Assembly (NCBI RefSeq): GCF_000515335.1
Contig: NZ_KI911563.1
Coordinates: forward strand, 1,089,598 to 1,153,597
Source: Cohnella panacarvi Gsoil 349
GTDB lineage: Bacteria; Bacillota; Bacilli; Paenibacillales; Paenibacillaceae
Direction of reading: 5' to 3'
DNA: 64,000 nt
The notes beneath the pieces are model-generated. The model saw nothing but the letters and a program-made list of their open reading frames with translations, had not been told where the DNA came from and did not search any database. Made by a program: the position numbers and the translations under genes. Shown here piece by piece: positions 50,920 to 59,608 of this stretch (within the stretch, counting starts at the first letter, position 1; each line of letters starts with the position of its first letter).

Positions 50920-51966
50920 TTAAAGCTTCAGGAGAGGTCCCAGATCGACTTTCCGCCCGGTCTTCGCGCTTTCGAGCGCGCCGAGCACCATCGCCATGCT
51001 ATATCGGTTGTCCCGGCAATCCGTCTCGGCCAGCCGCCCTTGCTCCAGCGCCAAGAACATCTCGTCCAAGCAACCGCCATGCCCGGTCGCGATGCCTTCG
51101 GTCGCGTCAGGCTCCGGATCGATCCGGACATAGTCCCGAATAAACTTGCCTTCCTGCGGACCAGGCGCCAGCACTTCGGCGTAAGGCATGCCGTGACCGT
51201 CCCATATCGCCGTTCCTTTGTCTCCGACGATCCGCCACTGCGCTTCCCAAGACGTCGGCGCTCCTTCGGCGCACCAAGAACCGCGATAGTCGAACACCGA
51301 GCCGTCGGACATTTCGAAGATGCAGATCGCCGACGCGTTGCCCGCATACCACGAGCCTTTAGGATTGAACTCGTGACAGTAGACCGATACCGGGTTCGCG
51401 CCGGATATCAATCTCGCCTGATCGAACGTGTGGATCGCCATGTCGAGCAACAACGGGCTTTCCATCGCGTCCCGGAACCCTCCGAAATGCGCGCCGATGA
51501 AAAAATCCGCGCCGATGAAGCCGACTTGGCCGATCCGATCGGATGCGATCATCCGGCGAAGGGTGCGGATTCGCGGATCGTACCTGCGATTCTGCATAAC
51601 CGCGTGCGTACGTCCCGTTCGCTCGGCTATCCGGACGATTTCGTTGCACTCTTCCAGCGTCTCGGCCAGCGGCTTCTCCCCGAACACGTTGCATCCGAGT
51701 CTCATCGCCGTGCTTGCGACTTGGAAGTGGCTGGCCGGAATCGTGACATCGAATACGACGTTCGCCGCCGTCTTCTCGATCGCCAGTTGAAGATCCGTGA
51801 ACGTTCCGCAAGCCAGTCCCTTCTTCTCCCGCATCTTCTCCGCGAACTCCAGCTTAATGTCCACTAAAGCTACGATTTCCGTATCCGGCCGCTGCATCGC
51901 GTAATCGATCCATACATTGGACATTCCGCCGCAGCCGACGACAACCACTCTATGTTTAGCACTCAT
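50920..51966 (-). CDS. Gfo/Idh/MocA-family oxidoreductase
   Basis: The 348-aa NAD(P)-dependent dehydrogenase has Rossmann motif VVVGCGGMSNVW (residues 8-19), FGEKPLAET and the C-terminal substrate domain with DMAIHTFDQARLI. It follows a sugar isomerase-like gene by 25 bases in the same direction with GGGAGG before its ATG. Together they resemble inositol- or keto-sugar-type catabolic pairs; the substrate is unknown. Confidence 0.9.
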   Translation of the reverse strand: MSAKHRVVVVGCGGMSNVWIDYAMQRPDTEIVALVDIKLEFAEKMREKKGLACGTFTDLQLAIEKTAANVVFDVTIPASHFQVASTAMRLGCNVFGEKPLAETLEECNEIVRIAERTGRTHAVMQNRRYDPRIRTLRRMIASDRIGQVGFIGADFFIGAHFGGFRDAMESPLLLDMAIHTFDQARLISGANPVSVYCHEFNPKGSWYAGNASAICIFEMSDGSVFDYRGSWCAEGAPTSWEAQWRIVGDKGTAIWDGHGMPYAEVLAPGPQEGKFIRDYVRIDPEPDATEGIATGHGGCLDEMFLALEQGRLAETDCRDNRYSMAMVLGALESAKTGRKVDLGPLLKL

Positions 51967-51991
51967 TCGATGACCGCCTCCCGTTATGATT

Positions 51992-52882
51992 TCAGACCGG
52001 ATTCGGTACGAAAGATCCGCCCCGGCATCGTTTCAAGTAATTTAACGCATGCACTTGGCCCGTCATCTCCAGTTCGCCCTTGTAAACCGGATCGTGCCAT
52101 CCTTCGATATCGATCGTACCCTGGTAGCCGGCCTGCATGAGGATCGTGATGATGTCGGCCCAGTTCGTATCGCCGAACCCCGGCGTGCGATGCCATACAT
52201 AAGGCTTAGGACCGTGAATGCCGTATTCTTTCACGACGTCCCATGCGATCGTCGCGTCTTTGCCGTGCACGTTGAACACTTTGCCGACCCATTTGCGCAA
52301 CTGAGGGATCGGATCGATCAACGATACCATCTGATGGCAGGGTTCCCACTGCAACCCGATGTGATCCGAAGGAATCGCGTTGAACATCATCTCCCAAGCG
52401 GTCGGATTATGCGCGATATTCCAGTCCCCGGATTCCCACGTCCCGCCCATGTCGCAATTCTCGAACGCGATTCGCACCCCTTTGTCCGCCGCCCTGCGGC
52501 CAAGCTCGCCGAAAACTTCCGCGTACCTAGGGATGGATGCGTCGATGGATTGTCCCGTCAGCCTGCCGGTAAAGCCGGCGACGATGTCCGTCCCGAACAG
52601 ATGGGCATGATCGATCAACCGTTCCCAGCTCGCGAGGGTATCGGCGTTGTCGCCCGCGCCCGTTAGCGGATTCCCGAAAATGCCTAGGGACGAAACCTTG
52701 AACCCATGCTGATCCGCCAATTCGCGAACCTGTTTCGCGGTCTCCGCAAGGTTCGTATGGCCGGTCGTCTGCCAGAACGTCAAGCTATAGCTTTCGAAGC
52801 CGTGCGGGGCGATTTGCGGAATGACTCGTACCGCATCTCCGCCGCCCACCAGCGTGCCTATCCGAATTTGTCCTGTCGACAT
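51992..52882 (-). CDS. Sugar phosphate isomerase/epimerase-type TIM barrel
   Basis: The 296-aa product belongs to the xylose-isomerase-like TIM-barrel family (AP endonuclease 2 superfamily). Metal-binding acids are visible in AFENCDMGGTW (Glu), LQWEPCHQM, NVHGKDA and DIEGWHDP. These enzymes epimerise or isomerise sugars or dehydrate inosose. ATG 52882 follows GGAG. First gene of a two-gene operon with the Gfo/Idh dehydrogenase, divergent from an AraC gene. Confidence 0.88.
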   Translation of the reverse strand: MSTGQIRIGTLVGGGDAVRVIPQIAPHGFESYSLTFWQTTGHTNLAETAKQVRELADQHGFKVSSLGIFGNPLTGAGDNADTLASWERLIDHAHLFGTDIVAGFTGRLTGQSIDASIPRYAEVFGELGRRAADKGVRIAFENCDMGGTWESGDWNIAHNPTAWEMMFNAIPSDHIGLQWEPCHQMVSLIDPIPQLRKWVGKVFNVHGKDATIAWDVVKEYGIHGPKPYVWHRTPGFGDTNWADIITILMQAGYQGTIDIEGWHDPVYKGELEMTGQVHALNYLKRCRGGSFVPNPV

Positions 52883-52942
52883 CTTGAATACCACTCCTAT
52901 ATTGATGTATCGTATCGGTTATAGGCTCATTATAACGCTCTA

Positions 52943-52956
52943 TTGAAGCGCTTACC
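52943..52956. promoter_or_regulatory. AAGCGCTT palindrome in isomerase/AraC gap
   Basis: TTGAAGCGCTTACC has the symmetric AAGCGCTT core of LacI-family and CcpA sites, in the divergent gap. It deviates from a full cre by one base of spacing, so the call is weak. Confidence 0.3.
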
Positions 52957-53004
52957 CTTCTAATCTTGTGCGAATATCGCAATATCTTGTGGAGTTGATC
53001 GAGG

Positions 53005-53889
53005 ATGACTTACCCGAAGGAACTGCGGGAACAGACGACCATTGCCGACAAAGACCATCCGATCCATTTCTTCTTCAACGAATGCAAAGGCGCGACGATC
53101 AATCAATGCATTCTTTTCTTGCACTGGCACGAGCACTTCGAGATCATCGTGATGCAGAAAGGAACGGGGATCTTCCATATCGATAGCCAGCCTTATGAGG
53201 CAGCGCCCGGCGACGTGCTCTTCGTTCCCGCCGGAAGCCTGCACACCGGCTTTAGCACGTGCGAGGGCGACACCGCGTTTACCTCTATCGTGTTCAACAG
53301 CTCTCTTTTCCAGCACTGGGTTAACGATCCGATTCATTCCCGCTACGTTCTTCCTTATCTGGAGGGACGCGTCCGGCTCCCGGTTAAGCCGTCCTCGGTC
53401 GTGCCATCGTGCGACGAACATTATCCTTTGCTTGATCGCGCCGGCGAGGAGTTCGCGGCCAAGCGGCCAGGCTATCAGCTCGTCGTCGTCGCGCAGCTTC
53501 ATATGTTATTGACGTATCTATCGAGAACGTTCCTTCCGCAGCAAGAATTAAGCAAGCTAGGCCGCCGTCCCGTTCACAATGGCGAAAGATTCAAAACGCT
53601 CATCCGATCAATCGAGAGTAATTTATCGGCGAAACATACCGTCGAGGACGCCGCTAGACAACTGAGTCTGAATCCCTATCATTTCTGCAAGCTGTTCAAG
53701 AAGTTGACGGGACGCACGTTCATCGAATACGTGAACCTGTGCAGGGTTAACGAGGCCGAGCGTCTGCTGCTAGAAAGCGAGTTGTCCGTGACCGAGATCG
53801 CAGGTCTCGTCGGCTGCGACAATCCGAACTATTTCACGAAGCTGTTCAAGCAGTATCGCGGAACGACTCCTTCTCGATATCGGAAATAG
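53005..53889 (+). CDS. AraC-family regulator
   Basis: The 294-aa product has a cupin sensor domain (LHWHEHFEIIVMQKGTGIFH, then AAPGDVLFVPAGSLHTGF, about 35-80) and a C-terminal AraC double helix-turn-helix (AARQLSLNPYHFCKLFKKLTG, then GCDNPNYFTKLFKQYRGTTP). Divergent from the isomerase/dehydrogenase operon, its probable target. GGAG ten bases before the ATG. Confidence 0.92.
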   Translation: MTYPKELREQTTIADKDHPIHFFFNECKGATINQCILFLHWHEHFEIIVMQKGTGIFHIDSQPYEAAPGDVLFVPAGSLHTGFSTCEGDTAFTSIVFNSSLFQHWVNDPIHSRYVLPYLEGRVRLPVKPSSVVPSCDEHYPLLDRAGEEFAAKRPGYQLVVVAQLHMLLTYLSRTFLPQQELSKLGRRPVHNGERFKTLIRSIESNLSAKHTVEDAARQLSLNPYHFCKLFKKLTGRTFIEYVNLCRVNEAERLLLESELSVTEIAGLVGCDNPNYFTKLFKQYRGTTPSRYRK

Positions 53890-53973
53890 CGGAATCACCG
53901 TCACATACCTCCGCAAGATTTTCGGAACACCTGTAAACATACAGTTAGTCGCCAGCTCATGGGCAGAAACGAA

Positions 53974-54001
53974 AAAACACCCGCTAAAGTGCAGGTGTTG
54001 G
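53974..54001 (-). terminator. Terminator after lactonase-like gene
   Basis: AACACC-CGC and GC-GGTGTT form a stem around a short loop; leftward it is followed by TTTTTTCG. It lies about 75 bases past the amidohydrolase stop. Confidence 0.65.
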
Positions 54002-54073
54002 GAAAGACGATTAAGCTATCCGAAAATGATCGTTCGATTACCCGTATTATCGCATGTACTCATGAATGTACGA

Positions 54074-54934
54074 TTATTTGTTCGGGAATAACTGCATCAT
54101 CGCAGGCAATTTGTAGAATTTGGCTGCGTTGCGACCGTATAAGGCCGCGCGTTCCTGCTCGCCCCAAGCGCTTGGAATCGCCCGTTCGAGCACGTCTACG
54201 ACTTCATCGTACTCGGCGGCCAGCAGACAGACCGGCCAGTCCGAGCCGAACATGACGCGATGCGGACCGAATAAAGCGAGTACGTGCCGGATGTACGGCT
54301 GGAATTGCTCCGGCTTCCAATGGAGATGATCGGCTTCCGTCACCAAGCCCGACAGCTTGCAGTAGATGTTCGGATGCGCCGCCGCGCGTTCCATCTGTTC
54401 CGCCCAACGATCGAACGAACCGGATGCGATAGGCGGCTTGGCGATATGGTCGATAACGCCTCTAAGCCCGGGCGCTTCGTTCAGCAGCAGGTTCAGCGAT
54501 TCCAACTGATCCGACTTCAAGAGAAGATCGACCGGCACGTCTTCCCGCGCGTATTCGCGAAGCGCGCCAACGACAGCCTGCTTCAAGACTTTCGACGCTT
54601 CGGGCATTTCCTGGATCATCATCCGGAATCCGACGAATTTAGGGTGCTGCTTATAACGTTCGTAATGGTTGCGATGCGAGGGGTTGAACAAATCCAGCCA
54701 ACCGACGACGCCTAAGATCGAATCCGTACGATCCGCAAGCGCAAACAAGTATTCCGTCTCCTCTACCGTCGGCGCGGCTTGCACCGCGATCGTCCCTGCA
54801 ATGCCGTGCTTGCTCAGATGTCCGGCCAATTGTTCCGGCAAGTAATCCCGGTACAGCTTCGGCATCTCCGGCGTAATCCAACCGTAGTCTCCGCGCTCGA
54901 TGGTCCAATAATGTTGATGAGAGTCAATCCGCAT
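54074..54934 (-). CDS. Amidohydrolase-family sugar lactonase (fuconolactonase/rhamnonolactonase type)
   Basis: The 286-aa TIM-barrel protein has MRIDSHQHYW (metal-site HxH at residues 6-8 form), VVGWLDL, GFRMMIQEMPE, VIDHIAKPP, YCKLSGLVTEAD and MFGSDWPVCLL, the amidohydrolase_2 pattern of L-fuconolactonase and L-rhamnonolactonase. It would open a sugar lactone made by a dehydrogenase. Monocistronic; GGGGAGG before the ATG. The exact lactone is undetermined. Confidence 0.87.
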   Translation of the reverse strand: MRIDSHQHYWTIERGDYGWITPEMPKLYRDYLPEQLAGHLSKHGIAGTIAVQAAPTVEETEYLFALADRTDSILGVVGWLDLFNPSHRNHYERYKQHPKFVGFRMMIQEMPEASKVLKQAVVGALREYAREDVPVDLLLKSDQLESLNLLLNEAPGLRGVIDHIAKPPIASGSFDRWAEQMERAAAHPNIYCKLSGLVTEADHLHWKPEQFQPYIRHVLALFGPHRVMFGSDWPVCLLAAEYDEVVDVLERAIPSAWGEQERAALYGRNAAKFYKLPAMMQLFPNK

Positions 54935-55079
54935 TCTCGTTACCTCCCCAGGTTATCTTCTATCTCTTATTTTACAGATTCAATTAGGAATATAAAATAG
55001 CAATGAAAGGTCTTTAGCTTGGGATAAAAATTCGCCGATGTCGAAACCTAAGCGGTACTTAGAGGAGGTACTGCTTACG

Positions 55080-56540
55080 ATGATCAAATTCCAGCCTTTG
55101 CACAATAGCCGGACGAAAGGAAGCCTCTCGGATAAGTTAACGTCGGCCGAAGTGGGGAAGCTATGGGCGACCTACATGGGGAACAGCATGGCAAACCGAA
55201 TATTCCCTTACTATCTGCGCAACGTGGACGATAACGAAATCCGCAACGTTCTGGAGAAGGCGTATCGGCTAACCGAGCGATTATTGAATACGATCACGGA
55301 TCTATTCGAACGCGAAGGGCATCCGGTCCCGCTCGGCTTCGACGACAAAGACGTGAATGTCGGAGCTCCGCGTCTTTTCGACGACGAATTTTATTTGCAT
55401 TACCTGAAGTACACAAGCAAAGCGGGCATTAGCATCTATAGTATCGCCGTACCGCTCATGAGCCGACTCGACGTGCGCGACTTCTTCACGGATTGCATGA
55501 CGTCTACGGTCGATCTGATGAACGAAGTCAACGATCTGCTCGACACCAAGGGTTTCTTGATCAAGCCGCCGTTAATACCGACGCCGAACAGCACCGATTT
55601 CGTTCAAAAACAGTCGTTCCTTAACGGTTTCTTCGGAGACATCCGGCCGCTTTCGGCGCTCGAGATCACCCATATTTACGACAACGTCCAGAATAACGCG
55701 ATCAGCAGCGCCGTGCTTACCGGCTTTCGCCAATCGGCCAAAACCGAGCAGGTGCGCAATTTCTTCGAAAGAGGCAAAGAGATCGCGCAAAAGCATATTC
55801 AGGTATTAAACAAACTGCTGCAGAAAGACGACCTGCCTACCCATCCGGTGCTGGATCACTTGGTTACGGATTCAACCTTCTCGCCGTTCTCCGACAAAAT
55901 CATGTTATTCCACAAGGTCGACATGTTCATCGTGCGCATTCGCACCTACGGCAACGCCTTGGCGTTCAGCGCCAGGCACGACGTGGCATCGGTGTTCGTC
56001 AGGTTTATGGCGGAGATCGGCAACTACGTGGAGGATGGCGCCAATATATTGATCGATTTCGGCTGGATGGAGCAACCGCCCCAAGCGGCGGATCGCGACG
56101 CCGAGGCTCTGTTGTGGAGCATCGCCCTACCCGGATTCGGCCAATTTCGCAACGGCAAATACGTGAAGGGAATCCTGCTCATCCTCTTGGAATTCGCGAT
56201 TAACGTGCAATCCCACTTAAACATGGTCATTATTTCCAGCCTTCATGGCAACATTCGGAATGCGATCAACCAGACAGATTACCAATGGCTGATGTTCTAT
56301 CCTTGCGTCTATATGTTCGGGATATGGGACGCGTACAAGGACGCCGGGGGCGGAACGAAGCCGTACGCCGTATTCCCTTACGTGTTCGGAGCTTTCTTCG
56401 CTACGATCGGGATCGTTTATTCGCAAGACTATCTCGGGGCCATGTGGTTGGGGATATGCGGACTGGCGGTCGGCATCGCGGTCGGCATCGTGCTTCGGGC
56501 GATGTTTTCGAAAAAAAGACGGAGCCCGCTAAATAGCTAA
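55080..56540 (+). CDS. DUF3231 tandem-repeat protein fused to a membrane module
   Basis: The 486-aa product contains two DUF3231-like four-helix units (about 1-170 and 175-340). Each starts with a similar SDKLTSAEVGKLWATYM or GDIRPLSALEITHIYDN helix and contains a sandwich of long helices. From about residue 350 comes a C-terminal membrane part opening with LLWSIALPGFGQFRNGKYVKG, a TM2-like motif, then about four transmembrane segments. DUF3231 proteins in Bacillales are usually soluble, and some are sporulation-associated. ATG 55080 follows AGAGGAGGTA. Function unknown; the fusion is unusual. Confidence 0.82.
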   Translation: MIKFQPLHNSRTKGSLSDKLTSAEVGKLWATYMGNSMANRIFPYYLRNVDDNEIRNVLEKAYRLTERLLNTITDLFEREGHPVPLGFDDKDVNVGAPRLFDDEFYLHYLKYTSKAGISIYSIAVPLMSRLDVRDFFTDCMTSTVDLMNEVNDLLDTKGFLIKPPLIPTPNSTDFVQKQSFLNGFFGDIRPLSALEITHIYDNVQNNAISSAVLTGFRQSAKTEQVRNFFERGKEIAQKHIQVLNKLLQKDDLPTHPVLDHLVTDSTFSPFSDKIMLFHKVDMFIVRIRTYGNALAFSARHDVASVFVRFMAEIGNYVEDGANILIDFGWMEQPPQAADRDAEALLWSIALPGFGQFRNGKYVKGILLILLEFAINVQSHLNMVIISSLHGNIRNAINQTDYQWLMFYPCVYMFGIWDAYKDAGGGTKPYAVFPYVFGAFFATIGIVYSQDYLGAMWLGICGLAVGIAVGIVLRAMFSKKRRSPLNS

Positions 56541-56548
56541 GCTCCGTC
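56518..56548. terminator. Bidirectional terminator between DUF3231-fusion and opuAC
   Basis: GACGGAGC and GCTCCGTC pair around a 15-base loop that contains the DUF3231-fusion stop; it also ends the leftward opuA operon. Confidence 0.65.
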
Positions 56549-56553
56549 CCAGA

Positions 56554-57423
56554 TTATGATTCGATGCCTTTGATCCATGCATCCACTTTATCCGAGTGGC
56601 TGTTCACCCAATCCTTAGCTGCTTCTTCCGGCGACTTCCCTTCCCGAATGGCGACCATCACGCTCTCCATGTCCGAGGCTTCCCATTGGAATCGGTCCAG
56701 GAACGTATAGGCGCTTTCCATGTCGTCTTTCAGCCCTTTACGGACCATCGTATGAATTTGCTCGTCTCCTCCGTAGACGCCCTTAGGATCATCCAAGTAT
56801 TTCAAATCCATCTTGGCGAACTTCCAATGGGGCGTCCATCCGGTCACGACGATCGGCTCTTGGTTGTCGTAAGCTTTCTGCAGCTCTTGCGCCATGGCGG
56901 CGGACGAGCTCTCCACCAGCTTGTAATCTTTCAGTTCATAATCTTGAAAAGCTTGCTCGGTTGCCATCATAATACCGGCTCCGGGTTCGATGCCTATGAT
57001 TTGTTTCTTAAGCGAGGAAGCCGTCTCCGGTTGATTCAGATCTTCGATGGACTTGATATCCATATAAGCGGGAACGACTAATCCGATTCTCGTACCGTCG
57101 AGATTCACTCCCAAATCTTCGACTTTGGAAGAATATTGTTCCAAATACGAAGCATGAGTGCTCGGCAGCCATGCGGCGACCATCGCATCGGCGCTGCCGT
57201 CGGCGATTCCCGCCCACATCGGACCGGCGTCAACCTGCAGCATTTCCACCTTGTAGCCTAGCTTGGATTCCAACACTTCCTTTACTACGTTCGTGCTCGC
57301 GATTTCGGAATCCCATGCGACGTACGCGAGCTTGATCGATTTATTATCCCCGTCCTTCCCCGAACATCCGGCTATGACGGCCGCGATAAGCAACATGGTC
57401 AACAATAAATTCCACTTTTTCAT
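56554..57423 (-). CDS. opuAC: Glycine betaine-binding lipoprotein
   Basis: The 289-aa lipoprotein has a signal peptide with lipobox IAGCSG (Cys about residue 20) and an OpuAC-type binding fold: KLAYVAWDSEIAST, VDAGPMWAGIADGSADAMVAAWLP, GIEPGAGIM, and GWTPHWKFAKMDLKYLDDPKGV with the Trp residues that cage the quaternary ammonium. It feeds betaine to the OpuAB permease. Third gene of the opuAA-AB-AC operon. Confidence 0.94.
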   Translation of the reverse strand: MKKWNLLLTMLLIAAVIAGCSGKDGDNKSIKLAYVAWDSEIASTNVVKEVLESKLGYKVEMLQVDAGPMWAGIADGSADAMVAAWLPSTHASYLEQYSSKVEDLGVNLDGTRIGLVVPAYMDIKSIEDLNQPETASSLKKQIIGIEPGAGIMMATEQAFQDYELKDYKLVESSSAAMAQELQKAYDNQEPIVVTGWTPHWKFAKMDLKYLDDPKGVYGGDEQIHTMVRKGLKDDMESAYTFLDRFQWEASDMESVMVAIREGKSPEEAAKDWVNSHSDKVDAWIKGIES

Positions 57424-57443
57424 ATCCTAACACCCCATATCTA

Positions 57444-58268
57444 TTATTTCTTGAACGCGTTTTGCGTCAAGCGATCAAGCAAAATGGCCATGATGACGAT
57501 CGCAAGGCCGGCCTCGAAGCCTACGCCGAGCTTCACTTGCGTTACCGCTCTGTATACCAAAGCGCCTACTCCTTGCGCTCCGATCATCGAGGAGATGACG
57601 ACCATCGACAAGGAGAGCATGATCGTCTGATTAATACCGGCCATAATGGTGGGCATGGCGAGCGGCAACTGCAATTTGTACAGCTTCTGCGCAGGTGTCG
57701 AACCGAAAGCGTCCGCCGCCTCGATTAATTCGCTCGGGACTTGCCGAATACCGAGATTCGTCAACCGTATCGTCGGGGGAATGGCGAAAATAATCGAGGC
57801 GATAACGCCGGGTACCGCTCCTAGCGAGAAAAAGGTGACCGCAGGCAACAAGTAGACGAAGGCCGGCATCGTCTGCATAAAGTCGAGCACGGGCGTTACG
57901 ATATTCCGGACGGCATCCTTCCTCGCGCACATAATGCCGATCGGCACGCCTGCGACGATCGACAGCAGCGCTGCCGTTAACACCAGCGCCAGCGACTGCA
58001 TCGACGGCTCCCACAGGCCGAGATTATCGATGAGCAGCAGGCCGACCAACGCGAACAGCGCGATTTTCCATTTCCCTGCCCAATAAGCCAATGCGGTTAG
58101 GAGTACGATCAGAATGATGGCGGGAACGGACACCAACACGGTCTCGATGCCTTCTACCAGCGAGCCGATCACCGAAGTGATCACGTCGAAGATCGGGCCC
58201 GCATGGTCCGTTAGCCAGTCTTCGAAGCTTTCGATCCATTCCCCTAGCGGGATTTTCGGTATATTCAT
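57444..58268 (-). CDS. opuAB: Glycine betaine ABC transporter permease
   Basis: The 274-aa permease begins IPLGEWIESFEDWLTDHAGPIFD, the OpuAB/ProW signature, and has about six transmembrane helices with an EAA-like loop (PSELIEAADAFGSTPAQKLYKLQLP, about 178-202). AAGGAGG precedes the ATG, which overlaps the opuAA stop by 4 bases. It carries out uptake of osmoprotectants with OpuAA and OpuAC. Confidence 0.94.
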   Translation of the reverse strand: MNIPKIPLGEWIESFEDWLTDHAGPIFDVITSVIGSLVEGIETVLVSVPAIILIVLLTALAYWAGKWKIALFALVGLLLIDNLGLWEPSMQSLALVLTAALLSIVAGVPIGIMCARKDAVRNIVTPVLDFMQTMPAFVYLLPAVTFFSLGAVPGVIASIIFAIPPTIRLTNLGIRQVPSELIEAADAFGSTPAQKLYKLQLPLAMPTIMAGINQTIMLSLSMVVISSMIGAQGVGALVYRAVTQVKLGVGFEAGLAIVIMAILLDRLTQNAFKK

Positions 58269-59464
58269 ATCGCTGCGCCTCCTTCCGGAACGGCGTTGCC
58301 CGCAAGGGCGGAAAGAACCGCGCCTTTAATGATGATTCCTCTCAATTTGCCCCGCTCGTCCACGACCGCTACCGGGAATTTCGCTTCGGCCATCATTTCG
58401 AACAGCTCGCTCAGGATCGTGTCCGGCGACGCCCACGGGATAGGCTTCTGCATGACGTCTTCAATCGATTTGTTCTCCTTCACGGCTTGCGAAGCTTCAT
58501 CCGCCGTAATGAGACCGAGCAGATTATGCTCTTTGTCCGTCACGTATAGAGTGGAAACCCGGTTGTCTCTCATGAGTTGCAGAGCAACGCGGGGGCCGCG
58601 TTCCGGCGTAACGGTTTCCGGCTTGATCATGACGTGCGCGGCGGTCAACACTTTGGACAGATCCACGTCCTCGACGAATCGTTCGACGTATTTGTTCGCC
58701 GGCTGGATCAAGATTTCTTCCGGCGTTCCGATCTGCACGATGGCGCCGTCTTTCATAAGCGCGATCCGGTCTCCGATGCGCAGCGCCTCGTCCAAATCAT
58801 GCGTGATGAATATAATCGTCTTCTTCATCTTGGCTTGCAGCAGCAGCAACTCATGCTGCATATCTTTGCGTATAAGCGGATCAAGCGCGCTGAACGCTTC
58901 GTCCATGAGCAGAATGTCCGGATCGTTCGCTAACCCTCGGGCTAATCCTACCCTCTGTTGCATCCCGCCGCTCAATTGGTCTGGAAAGCTGTTCTCCCAG
59001 CCCTCCAATCCCACTAGCTTTAACGCGTTCCGCGCCAGCTCCGTTCTTGTCTTCTTATCGATCCCTTGTATTTCCAAGCCGAATTCCACGTTGCCGAGTA
59101 CGTTTCTGTGCGGAAATAAGGCGAACTTCTGAAACACCATCCCAATATTCTTCCTTCGCAGTTGACGAAGCTCCTCGGCGTTCATTCGCACGATATCCTT
59201 GCCGTTAAACAGAATTTCGCCGGCGGTCGGCTCGATCAAACGGTTGATCATTCGGACCAATGTAGACTTGCCGCTTCCCGACAGCCCCATGATGACGAAT
59301 ATCTCGCCCTTCTCGATGCAGAAGCTTGCTTGATTAACTCCGACCGACATGTTCGTCTCTTTCATAATCTTCTCTTTGGACCAACCTTCGTTCAGCAACT
59401 GCCTGGCTCGGATAGGTTCATGGCCGAATATTTTCGTGAGCTGGCTTACCTCGATGATGGACAT
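58265..59464 (-). CDS. opuAA: Glycine betaine ABC transporter ATPase with CBS domains
   Basis: The 399-aa ATPase has Walker A GLSGSGKST, Q-loop, signature LSGGMQQRVGLARGLA and Walker B ILLMDEAFSALDP, then two CBS domains (about 275-395) that gate OpuA by ionic strength or c-di-AMP. ATG 59464 has AAGGAGG eight bases upstream. A minus-strand TTGACA upstream (59505-59510) is a candidate minus-35. First gene of the operon; an IS110 element lies directly beyond the promoter region. Confidence 0.95.
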   Translation of the reverse strand: MSIIEVSQLTKIFGHEPIRARQLLNEGWSKEKIMKETNMSVGVNQASFCIEKGEIFVIMGLSGSGKSTLVRMINRLIEPTAGEILFNGKDIVRMNAEELRQLRRKNIGMVFQKFALFPHRNVLGNVEFGLEIQGIDKKTRTELARNALKLVGLEGWENSFPDQLSGGMQQRVGLARGLANDPDILLMDEAFSALDPLIRKDMQHELLLLQAKMKKTIIFITHDLDEALRIGDRIALMKDGAIVQIGTPEEILIQPANKYVERFVEDVDLSKVLTAAHVMIKPETVTPERGPRVALQLMRDNRVSTLYVTDKEHNLLGLITADEASQAVKENKSIEDVMQKPIPWASPDTILSELFEMMAEAKFPVAVVDERGKLRGIIIKGAVLSALAGNAVPEGGAAI

Positions 59465-59608
59465 GTCCACATCCTCCTTCTAGATGAAATAAAAACCAGC
59501 TAATGTTTGTCAAGCTTTAGTGTGTTGGCCGGACAGCAAGAACCTGATATAATTTTACCGCACACCAAATAACCTCCATTGGCGTGGAGGGTTTTGGTTA
59601 AATATGGT

